Assembly: GCA_902762655.1 (NCBI GenBank)
Contig: CACWOZ010000010.1
Location: 1 to 51,951 of the forward strand
Direction of reading: 5' to 3'
DNA from: an uncultured Bacteroidia bacterium
Lineage (GTDB): Bacteria; Bacteroidota; Bacteroidia; Bacteroidales; UBA932
DNA: 51,951 nt
The notes beneath the pieces were generated by a model. The model was not told the origin of the DNA, did no database searches, and worked only from the letters and a program-made list of their open reading frames with translations. The position numbers and the translations under genes are program-made. Each line of letters opens with the position of its first letter. The stretch's first letter is position 1. This document shows positions 44,718 to 51,386 of the stretch, piece after piece.

Positions 44718-44747
44718 TTTGGAATTACAAAAAAAAACATATATTTG
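44718..44747 (+). promoter_or_regulatory. Promoter (TTTG-N18-TATATTTG) of the DUF2795 gene
   Basis: TTTG at 44718-44721 and TATATTTG at 44740-44747. The ATG lies 23 nt downstream. Confidence 0.6.
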
Positions 44748-44770
44748 CGCGGAATTTAAAAGAAAGTATT

Positions 44771-44992
44771 ATGTTCTGGACACTCGAACTAGCCGGCAGC
44801 CTGGACGATGCTCCATGGCCGGCAACAAAAGAAGAACTCATAGACTACGCCAACCGCTCCGGTGCCCCCGAAGAGGTCATCGAAAACCTGCAGGAACTCG
44901 AGGACGACGGTGAAATATACGAAACCATCGAAGATATCTGGCCCGACTACCCCACTAAAGACGACTTTTTCTTTAATGAGGAAGAGTATTAA
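44771..44992 (+). CDS. DUF2795 small acidic protein
   Basis: A 73-residue, strongly acidic protein: WTLELAGSLDDAPWPATKEELIDYANRSGAP, then EEVIENLQELEDDGE, ending DDFFFNEEEY. This is a DUF2795 protein of unknown function. A second copy of its 3' end, decayed, lies about 850 bases downstream (45795-45848). Confidence 0.88.
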   Translation: MFWTLELAGSLDDAPWPATKEELIDYANRSGAPEEVIENLQELEDDGEIYETIEDIWPDYPTKDDFFFNEEEY

Positions 44993-45038
44993 GAGACTAT
45001 AATTGATAAATAAGACATTATCAATTAGTTACGAATAG

Positions 45039-45066
45039 ACCAGGGATAGCTCCCTGGTTTTTTTAT
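45039..45066 (+). terminator. Terminator of the DUF2795 gene
   Basis: accaggga / tccctggt stem with a tagc loop and seven T, 45 bases after the stop. An additional weak inverted repeat (attgataa ... ttatcaat) lies between the stop and the terminator. Confidence 0.85.
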
Positions 45067-45197
45067 GCCTAAAAATGAAGCAAAAACAGGCCGAAAATGG
45101 CAGTTTTTGGATATTCACTACCCTTGGGACTATCCTTGAAAAGAAGAAATCCTCCTGAAAAGGTAATAGTAAGCTAAAAAGAGGAGGAATAGTAAAA

Positions 45198-45229
45198 TTT
45201 GGGGATGAGAAGGATAATGTATATCTTTG
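45198..45229 (+). promoter_or_regulatory. Promoter (TTTG-N20-TATCTTTG) of the four-helix membrane protein
   Basis: TTTG at 45198-45201 and TATCTTTG at 45222-45229 with 20 nt between. The ATG at 45235 follows after five bases, so the mRNA is probably leaderless. This fixes the start downstream of two other ATG codons. Confidence 0.7.
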
Positions 45230-45234
45230 TGGAA

Positions 45235-45696
45235 ATGATTGATAAAAGAGCATATAGCATTGTTTTGTCTGTATGTACCACATTGCTGTGGGGCTTACCG
45301 GCACTGTATGTTTTAGTATTAGAGTTTATCTCTCTTGGTCGGTTTTTTTCCCACTGGTCACAATACAGTCAGCCTTTCAGCTATATTGGTGTCGATTTAA
45401 TCTTTATACTGTTTGCTCTTCTTGTATTGTTGGCCGTTGTCTGTGTATGGATAGGTAATCGAAAGTTGAAACTGGCAAGTAGTGTTTTCTTTTTTGCTTT
45501 GTCATTATTGCTGATACCCATATCATTAGTCTCGGCTTGGTATGGTTCCTTTATGAATGGCTGGATGGGGGAAAACGTTGCCTTTCAGTACTCCTCATTG
45601 GCAACTATATTTGCCTTTCCTTTAGCTGGGATACTGTTATCAATTCTCTCTTTCATCAAGTATTACCGAGAGAAGAAAACAGCCCACCTTGGATAA
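45235..45696 (+). CDS. Four-helix membrane protein of unknown function in an AT-rich insert
   Basis: A 153-residue protein with four hydrophobic segments at about 8-35, 50-75, 80-105 and 120-145 and a Lys-rich C-terminus (KYYREKKTAHLG). No family was recognised. The gene and its flanks (about 45060-45870) are much richer in A+T than the surrounding genes. It is bracketed by the intact DUF2795 gene and a degraded copy of that gene's 3' end. It has its own promoter. It was probably acquired together with the duplication. Confidence 0.7.
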   Translation: MIDKRAYSIVLSVCTTLLWGLPALYVLVLEFISLGRFFSHWSQYSQPFSYIGVDLIFILFALLVLLAVVCVWIGNRKLKLASSVFFFALSLLLIPISLVSAWYGSFMNGWMGENVAFQYSSLATIFAFPLAGILLSILSFIKYYREKKTAHLG

Positions 45697-45794
45697 TCTA
45701 CAAGAATTATTGTTGTCAACTATTGGTCTCTCAGCCAGTCTAGGACTTTCCCTGTGACTAACCTTGGTATTTGAACATAGATATAAGTAGTTGA

Positions 45795-45848
45795 TTACAA
45801 ATCCATTACCCCGAAACACGCCAAATCTTTAACGAGGAAGAATATTGA
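45795..45848 (+). pseudogene. Remnant of a second DUF2795 gene (C-terminal end only)
   Basis: In frame this stretch reads LQIHYPETRQIFNEEEY and a stop. The intact gene ends IWPDYPTKDDFFFNEEEY. The DNA shares tctttaa(t/c)gaggaaga(g/a)tatt. Similarity continues past the stop (gataa...atcaa(t/a)tagtta). An in-frame stop lies just upstream and no start is present, so only about 17 codons remain. Confidence 0.65.
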
Positions 45849-45873
45849 TTTGATAATCAAATAGTTAGCCTTT

Positions 45874-45908
45874 TAGCCCGTTTCTTATTGAGCGGGCTAT
45901 TTATTTTA
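45874..45908 (+). terminator. Terminator-like hairpin after the DUF2795 remnant
   Basis: tagcccg / cgggcta with a 12-base loop, followed by tttattttat. It holds the same relative position to the remnant as the 45039 terminator does to the intact gene. Confidence 0.6.
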
Positions 45909-45940
45909 TATCAAGGTTCTTCGGCAAGTACCCAGCAAGT

Positions 45941-46408
45941 AAAATCACAGAGGTAATCCTTATCCTTGGGTAGGCATGCTCCGGAATCGGCCTTGCACAG
46001 GCCCCGGATACGCTTTTTATCTCCACCTCGCAGGTGGTGCATCTGCGTTTTGCCTCTGAACTGAAGTACGTGAATCTCGGCTCCCGGGACATTGTGGCCA
46101 AGATTGTGGACGGCAGCAAGGATTTCGTGGCCGTCAAGGCCCGGGAGACATTCGGGGAATGTACCTCGATGTCGTGTTTGGAGGCCAGCGGTGCGATGCA
46201 TACCTTCATTGTGGCCTATCTGGAACATCCGTCCAGGCTGGAAATTGATACGCAAAGCGCCCAGTCCTTACCTTCTTTTTCACCTTCCAACGCCGACGGC
46301 GGGCCGTCGGCACCGAGGTTTGCTGTGGAGAGCAAGCGGCGCACCAAGCGTGGGCTCCAGTATGAGAAGGCTGTTTTTCCTAAACAGTCATACGGGCTGG
46401 GGATGTGA
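45941..46408 (+). pseudogene. traN (DUF4138 conjugation protein) remnant
   Basis: The frame reads an apparent signal peptide interrupted by an in-frame TAG at 45971, then AQAPDTLFISTSQVVHLRF, then LKYVNLGSRDIVAKIVDGSKDF, then an ETFGECTSMSCLEASGAMHTF block and VAYLEHPSRLEIDT. This matches the N-terminal part of Bacteroidota conjugative-transposon TraN (pattern TxxVHxxFxxxxKYVxLGS, then VKA and a T-x-SxxxxxG-xHxF-V-Y core). After EIDT the frame no longer resembles TraN and ends KRRTKRGLQ to SYGLGM and a stop, perhaps a fusion to another gene tail. No start codon is available and no other tra gene is near. Confidence 0.7.
46292..46311. repeat. GC-rich inverted repeat
   Basis: gccgacgg / ccgtcggc, an 8-bp stem with a 4-base loop inside the traN remnant, close to where the TraN-like similarity ends. 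It may mark a recombination joint. The 116 bases from 46409 to 46524 hold nothing recognisable. Confidence 0.4.
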
Positions 46409-46524
46409 ATGGGGCTAGGAGGTTGAACTGAAGAATCATGTTCTACCAGGAAGATCCAAAGCCATCGGAAACTCGATTAATCAAGTCATCCTTCTGCAGT
46501 TTTGTTTGAGTTTGATATCCATAA

Positions 46525-48900
46525 TTACAAAGATATGCTTTTTCGGTCAGTAAAACAATATCGGACAAACTCTCCCGGGCTTTCCAGATACAGATTCCCG
46601 TAGGAGGCGGCGCCCACGATTTTTGCGTGCGAGCCAAGGGTATGGGCGGCGAGGTAGAGGAACAGATCCCGGAAATTGCATTCCGGATTCTCCGTCAGAT
46701 AATCTGTCAGACTGAGGGAGAACCTGTCGCACATCCAGATGCGCGCCGAGGAGTTCCAGTGCTCAGCCCACGACATTTCGTTGGCGCTTGCCCCGGAAAT
46801 GGCGAGGACTCCCCGGATTCCGTCAACATTGCGTATGACAGCCTCCCCGTAGCACGGTTCGGCGCATATCAGCAGCTTTCGGAAAGTCATCTTTTCCGCT
46901 GTCTCCTTGAGGAGCCCGGCGCCGAAGCCTTCGCCCGGGGGTTTGTCTCTCCAGCAGAATTCATCGGCTCCGTCGGTGGGCTGGCTGTGTCCGTGGCCGC
47001 TCCAATAAAGAAGGACATTCGCTCCGGCGTCCTGCGGCAGCACTATATGGAGCCGTCCGCTGCTCCTGCCCAGCAGGATGTCGGCTATATCGGCGGGGGA
47101 GAGGTCCTTGCTGTCGTAATCCATGACGGCGGCGGGAAGGGCGTCTGTGCCTCCAAGAAGGTCGGGCCCGTCTTCCGCGTTCCTGACAATCCCCGGTTCG
47201 GGATTCATCTCGTCCGAAGCCATGTCCTTGTCCAGAACGAGGATGATATGGTCGTCCGGGAAACCGCGGCTGCGGAGCATCTGATACACGCCGAGCACAT
47301 CTGCCTGATGCCGGTAGTTGCTGAAACCGTTGCTGCCCTGCACGAGGACAGCATACTGGCAGTCGAGTTCGGGATAGCTGAAAACCGCGCCGCCCGAAGC
47401 CTGGGAGTCGAAATCGGACCTTGCCTGATGCTCGCTGTAGAGATATCGCCAGGCGGCGTTGGCATCGGCGGTACGGCCTCCGGATCCTCCGAAATAACCC
47501 CGGTGATGGATTTCACCGTCCAGAATCTGCCAGAGGACATAGGTGGTTGAAGTGGCCGCGGTGTAGGTCTGACTGTCGAAACTGATTTCTCCTGACGCAC
47601 CGATGAAGTGAAGCAGCCGCCCCTGCTCGAGTGCATTCAGATACACTTCCATGGATGTGGCGTTCCAGGCAGCTCCGCCGAGTTCCTCTCCGTCGGCGTT
47701 CATGGTGATGTCGATGATGGCCTGGTTGAAAGCCTTGTTGTCGGCATCCACGCCCGAATGTTCCACATGGCATGCGGCGAAACCGACGACCATGAGCGCA
47801 TCGTAAAACTTGCATTCGGCGAAGCCGGGTTTGGAACCGAAACGTACCTCGTAGCTGAGTTCGAAACCCGTGGAAGGGTCTGCGTAGGGCGAAAATCCTT
47901 CGTATCCCTGCAGGATATTCCATGAACGCGGCCCTATGGCATCCACATCTTCTTCATAAAAGCCAGGGATTGCAAAATATGTGTTGTACGCCGATTTGAA
48001 CAGCTGCCAGTCTTTGTCGTTGGCGGGGTCGTCGGGATCCGTGCTGTCGTGAAGCAGGCTCCAGAATTCATCGTTCATAACCGCTGCGCGGTTGGCGCGG
48101 GCCACCTCATACATCTGATTCGCCGTTTCCGCCACACAGAAAACAGCGGACTCCGCCACTCCCTGCCCGGTTGCAACCGCACGGTATTTGTCGAATATGG
48201 AAAGCAGTTCCTGCGTGTTGCCGTACTGCAGGTTCTGCTGGAGGATGATATTGTTCTGAAGTGAATAGAACGGAGCCCAGTAGTTGAATGTCATTCCGTA
48301 TGCATCCACCGGAGAGAAAAATGCGGCCTTCGGACTGCGTATGATGGTGTCGTAGTACTTGCTGACAGAAGCATAACGGGTCATCATCAGGCCGGTGAAT
48401 GAGACGTCACTTTCCGTCAGGGCCCATAGGAATGGCTCCTTGTTTATATTCAGGCCGCTCGTCGTAACTGCATACCGGCGTATAATGTCTTCGCTGGTCG
48501 CCGTCGGCGCCATGAGAGGCTTGAGCGTTCGTTTGCAGGCAGGAGCGAAGTCGGCGATGTTCTCGTTTCCGAAAGGCCCCACGACTGCAATCACATCTTC
48601 CCTTCCGGCCAGTTCGCGGCTCAGCTTCACAAGGTCTTCCGACAGTTCGTCGTACCATTCAAGTTTGAGGTCGATTGCGACGGCGTTGTGTCGCTGCGCT
48701 TCCCGAAAGTTGTCCAGGAACCATTTCGCCGTGCGCTCAAGCCGCTTTTTGGAAGTTTTGTCGCCAATGGGCGCCACGACGGCTACCGTGCGTTCTGTCC
48801 AGTGACGCTGGCTCTGATACACCGTCTCTTTATTCCCGCATGCCGTCAGGATCAGGCCCGCGGCGATGCACAGCAGGATACCAATCAGCCTTTTACTCAT
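46525..48900 (-). CDS. Lipoprotein fusing a periplasmic binding domain to a legumain-like (C13) protease
   Basis: A 791-residue protein. The lipobox is LILTAC with Cys21. Residues about 37-465 form a type I periplasmic binding domain of the LivJ/amino-acid kind (RTVAVVAPIGD, AVVGPFGNENIADFAPACKR, MAPTATSEDI; C-terminal lobe FYDALMVVGFAA and TYVLWQILDGEI). Residues about 515-765 are a legumain domain: YAVLVQGSNGFSNYRHQADV, then MNPEPGIVRNAEDGPDLLGG. Catalytic His636 lies in YWSGHGHS and Cys683 in AEPCYGEA. Residues matching the legumain P1-Asn pocket are also seen: Arg530, Glu681 and Asp725. So the protease appears active with asparaginyl specificity. It overlaps the upstream BMP gene by eight bases. 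No ABC transporter genes are near. Confidence 0.85.
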   Translation of the reverse strand: MSKRLIGILLCIAAGLILTACGNKETVYQSQRHWTERTVAVVAPIGDKTSKKRLERTAKWFLDNFREAQRHNAVAIDLKLEWYDELSEDLVKLSRELAGREDVIAVVGPFGNENIADFAPACKRTLKPLMAPTATSEDIIRRYAVTTSGLNINKEPFLWALTESDVSFTGLMMTRYASVSKYYDTIIRSPKAAFFSPVDAYGMTFNYWAPFYSLQNNIILQQNLQYGNTQELLSIFDKYRAVATGQGVAESAVFCVAETANQMYEVARANRAAVMNDEFWSLLHDSTDPDDPANDKDWQLFKSAYNTYFAIPGFYEEDVDAIGPRSWNILQGYEGFSPYADPSTGFELSYEVRFGSKPGFAECKFYDALMVVGFAACHVEHSGVDADNKAFNQAIIDITMNADGEELGGAAWNATSMEVYLNALEQGRLLHFIGASGEISFDSQTYTAATSTTYVLWQILDGEIHHRGYFGGSGGRTADANAAWRYLYSEHQARSDFDSQASGGAVFSYPELDCQYAVLVQGSNGFSNYRHQADVLGVYQMLRSRGFPDDHIILVLDKDMASDEMNPEPGIVRNAEDGPDLLGGTDALPAAVMDYDSKDLSPADIADILLGRSSGRLHIVLPQDAGANVLLYWSGHGHSQPTDGADEFCWRDKPPGEGFGAGLLKETAEKMTFRKLLICAEPCYGEAVIRNVDGIRGVLAISGASANEMSWAEHWNSSARIWMCDRFSLSLTDYLTENPECNFRDLFLYLAAHTLGSHAKIVGAASYGNLYLESPGEFVRYCFTDRKSISL

Positions 48901-49957
48901 TCCCGGCCTCCTTTTTCATGGCGTCTGCGTGTATGGTTTGGAGCAGATCTTCCGGCAGATAACGTTCAATGATGGCTTTCTGCAAATCGGTGTAGGGATG
49001 CAGGACGACTTCCGTCCATCCGTCGGCAAATGACAGGGTCTGGTGCTTTGGCATCCCCTCTGAAGACAGCCACTGGCCGACGCACAGATCAATGGCCCTG
49101 TCGATATGTTTGACTACGGAAAACGGGCAGTGGTTAGAGATGCTGACAACGTCGATGCCTATATAATCAAATCCTCCGAACAGGCCGCTCATGCGGTAGA
49201 ATGTGCCGGAAGCGCCCCCGCACACCGGAAATACGAGCTGGGCGATCGGGAGGGTTTCGGAGTCGTAGACTATGCGCATCGCGTCTTCGTCGTCAATCCT
49301 GAATCCGCCCCCTTCTTCATCGGAAATCCATTCCACCAGAAGCTCATGGTCATCCCCGGTCAGGACGTATTTTGCATTGAAGCCTTCTGTAAAACCTTCC
49401 ACGGACTCCCTTATGGCCGACGCCAGGGGATTCGCGGCAATCAAGAGCAAGTTGTCCGAGAACGCGGTTGCGACCGCTCCGGCCTCGTACATGGCGCTAT
49501 AATACGGCAGGCAGATGGTGGATCCTTTGCCGGGAAGCGGATCCTTCGTTTCAAGGTACAGCAGGTCAGCGCGCGGACATGCTCCCAGCTCATCGCTGTG
49601 CCGGCGGAGATAATCGTCGTATTCGCTCCCCGCCACTATGAGAAGTCTCCGCACCGTGTCCCGGAGCATTGACATCTGCTCGAAATAAGTCTGGAGGATT
49701 GCAAGGCCCTCCGCGCTTGTGGACGGTGAAAACTGCATTGTGCGCAGCCCGTTTGCGAGGGCGGTCCGCTCGACTCCGGCATAAATCAGATCGTTGTAGC
49801 TCCTGTCGCCCAAAGCGCCGGGATCGTACACGACTGTCACCAGAGCTTTGCCGGAGGGGACGTCGGCGGGGTCCGGTTCATAATGTGCCTTCCTGCACCC
49901 CATCGCCACCAGGGCAATTGCGGTCATCAGCAGATATTTTGCAGGCAGAGTATTCAT
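48893..49957 (-). CDS. BMP/PnrA-family substrate-binding lipoprotein
   Basis: A 354-residue lipoprotein (lipobox ALVAMGC, Cys about 21). After a short linker the domain begins VTVVYDPGALGDRSYNDLIYAGVERTA, matching the GDxSFN opening of basic membrane protein/PnrA-type nucleoside-binding proteins. Later parts are LPYYSAMYEAGAVATAFS, IRESVEGFTEGFNAKYVL and DYIGIDVVSISNHCPFSVVKHIDRA. The ligand is unknown. It is the first gene of a two-gene unit with the legumain fusion. The promoter box TAATTTTG lies 19 nt upstream. Confidence 0.78.
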   Translation of the reverse strand: MNTLPAKYLLMTAIALVAMGCRKAHYEPDPADVPSGKALVTVVYDPGALGDRSYNDLIYAGVERTALANGLRTMQFSPSTSAEGLAILQTYFEQMSMLRDTVRRLLIVAGSEYDDYLRRHSDELGACPRADLLYLETKDPLPGKGSTICLPYYSAMYEAGAVATAFSDNLLLIAANPLASAIRESVEGFTEGFNAKYVLTGDDHELLVEWISDEEGGGFRIDDEDAMRIVYDSETLPIAQLVFPVCGGASGTFYRMSGLFGGFDYIGIDVVSISNHCPFSVVKHIDRAIDLCVGQWLSSEGMPKHQTLSFADGWTEVVLHPYTDLQKAIIERYLPEDLLQTIHADAMKKEAGNE

Positions 49958-49976
49958 TTTGCATTCTCCTGTTCTG

Positions 49977-49984
49977 CAAAATTA
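49977..49984 (-). promoter_or_regulatory. -7 box (TAATTTTG) of the BMP-legumain unit
   Basis: TAATTTTG on the minus strand, 19 nt before the ATG at 49957, in the 79-base space shared with the divergent muramidase gene. Confidence 0.5.
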
Positions 49985-50036
49985 CCTTTTTTTTCGTAAT
50001 TTCGCGGCCAAGAATGAAATGATGAGAATAAGAATT

Positions 50037-50774
50037 ATGAAAAAGTTTAGTTTTATGCTTGCAGCTTTCTGCTGCTTCCTTGGTTTGTCGACAGTGGTGT
50101 CATGCAGTAAAGACGACGGAGAAGAGACAAGTGAACTTCAGCGTGTGCTGTACAGCGAACTCGGCTTGCCGGATGACGGATCCAATAGCTCGAAGTATGG
50201 AATCAGCGACGAAGACATCGAGACCCGCGCAAAGGGAATGGGTGTCGAGGCTGCCGCGCTGAAGGCAGTCTGGAAGGTGGATACCGGCGGTCACGGTGGT
50301 TTCCTGGCCAATGGCGATCCTATGATTCTTTTCCAGGGACATATCTTCTGGCAGCAGCTCAGGACGAGGGGCCTTAATCCTCAGAATTACGTGAAAGGTA
50401 ACGAGGATATTCTTCACCAGAGGCTGGACAAATCGAAGTTTGTCGGCGGAGTCGGTGAATGGGAACGTCTTGAGAGGGCCGTCGCGATTCATGAAGATGC
50501 CGCTCTCTCTTCTGCGAGCTGGGGCATGTTCCAGATAATGGGTTTCAATTACGGAAAGTGCGGCTGCAAGTCCGTGCAGGAGTTTGTTTCCAAGATGAAA
50601 GAAAGCGAGGTCGCTCAACTTGATTTGTTCGTGGCTTTCCTGAAATCGAATTCAAAGATGGTCGAGGCTCTCAAAAACCGCTCCTGGGTAGAGTTTGCCA
50701 AACTTTACTACGGCCCTACAGAGTACAATATCTACGCTGACAAGCTTTCCAAGGCATACGCAGCCCTCAAGTAG
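50037..50774 (+). CDS. DUF3380 N-acetylmuramidase lipoprotein
   Basis: A 245-residue lipoprotein (lipobox STVVSC, Cys about 23) with a DUF3380 peptidoglycan hydrolase domain. Motifs are the substrate groove ILFQGHIFWQQL, the catalytic block AIHEDAALSSASWGMFQIMGFNY with the candidate Glu/Asp, FVSKMKESEVAQLDLFVAFL, and the end SWVEFAKLYYGPTEYNIYADKL. Most relatives are phage endolysins or effectors. This one is tethered to a membrane. Upstream in-frame ATGs at 50019 and 50022 exist, but the lipoprotein signal starts best at 50037. It is divergent from the BMP-legumain unit, and a terminator follows. Confidence 0.85.
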   Translation: MKKFSFMLAAFCCFLGLSTVVSCSKDDGEETSELQRVLYSELGLPDDGSNSSKYGISDEDIETRAKGMGVEAAALKAVWKVDTGGHGGFLANGDPMILFQGHIFWQQLRTRGLNPQNYVKGNEDILHQRLDKSKFVGGVGEWERLERAVAIHEDAALSSASWGMFQIMGFNYGKCGCKSVQEFVSKMKESEVAQLDLFVAFLKSNSKMVEALKNRSWVEFAKLYYGPTEYNIYADKLSKAYAALK

Positions 50775-50798
50775 GATATAGCAAATTGCATTTTTCAG

Positions 50799-50835
50799 AT
50801 GCGCTTCTTTCCGGAAAAGGAGCGCATATTTTTTA
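50799..50835 (+). terminator. Terminator of the muramidase gene
   Basis: atgcgct / agcgcat stem, extended by further pairs with bulges, followed by atttttta, 25 bases after the stop. Confidence 0.75.
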
Positions 50836-50887
50836 CTTCAAGCAGCGATTGTGGCTGATACTCAATAACGACCGTTTTGTTATCGGA

Positions 50888-51036
50888 CTAGCGGATAAAG
50901 TGCATCGGCGCCCATGGCTCGTCTCCGCGGCCGGGTGCAGGCTTGCCGGCGATATTCGCGCCGTTGGAATAGAAGGACCGCTGTATGATGGACAGAAGCG
51001 CACCGTTGGGCTGCCCGTAATATACTGGAGATTCCG
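50888..51036 (-). pseudogene. Orphan 3' end of an unidentified protein gene
   Basis: One minus-strand frame reads ESPVYYGQPNGALLSIIQ, then RSFYSNGANIAGKPAPGRG and DEPWAPMHFIR before a TAG. The residue mix looks like real coding sequence. No start exists, and the frame runs straight into the ISAon1-type fragment in a different phase. Family not recognised. Confidence 0.4.
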
Positions 51037-51386
51037 TTGTCGCCGTCTACGTGGTAGGTGTTACCCAGGGAACGTGCAGTTACTGGCGTCGTATCCAAAT
51101 GTTTTTTCAAGAACCCGGCGAACTCTTCCGAGAACCGCGTCCCTTTTGCTACCAGACGGGGATATACATCCAGCACGCAACTGTTGCCATCCGGACGGAG
51201 CCAGCGCCTGCGACGGATGTGCAGGACCAACTTCTTGTCGCGTACGGGGAAGTCATTCAGGACTGTTTCCTCGGTGAACCCCTTCGGCGAGTAGTCCTGC
51301 GTCTCTTCAATGCGGTTGTCACGCTCATCAAAGTACAGATGAAGCGCCGGGACTTGGGCTTTGGGAGCGTTTCCATAATCCTGATT
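51037..51386 (-). pseudogene. ISAon1-type transposase N-terminal region, truncated
   Basis: The frame reads LHLYFDERDNRIEETQDYSP, then KGFTEETVLNDFPVRDKK, LVLHIRRRRWLRPDG, RLVAKGTRFSEEFAGFL and LGNTYHVDGD. The KGF-x-DFPxR-x-LHIRRRRW-x-GTRx-x-EFAxFLK pattern is that of the N-terminal region of ISAon1-family transposases of Bacteroidota. The catalytic (DDE) part is absent, and an in-frame TGA lies at 51387-51389. The left edge joins an unrelated gene tail and the right edge joins the kilA-N gene, so it is an IS scar. Confidence 0.65.

Noticed and set aside
44594-44740. 49-residue N-terminal extension of the P-type ATPase
   Set aside because: It has no homology pattern, and the His-rich tail at 44593 is the normal N-terminus for this class. 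The 177 bases up to the DUF2795 ATG otherwise hold only the DUF2795 promoter.
46627-47550. A 307-codon plus-strand frame opposite the legumain fusion gene
   Set aside because: Antisense shadow. The minus-strand frame has a lipobox and catalytic motifs; this one has none.
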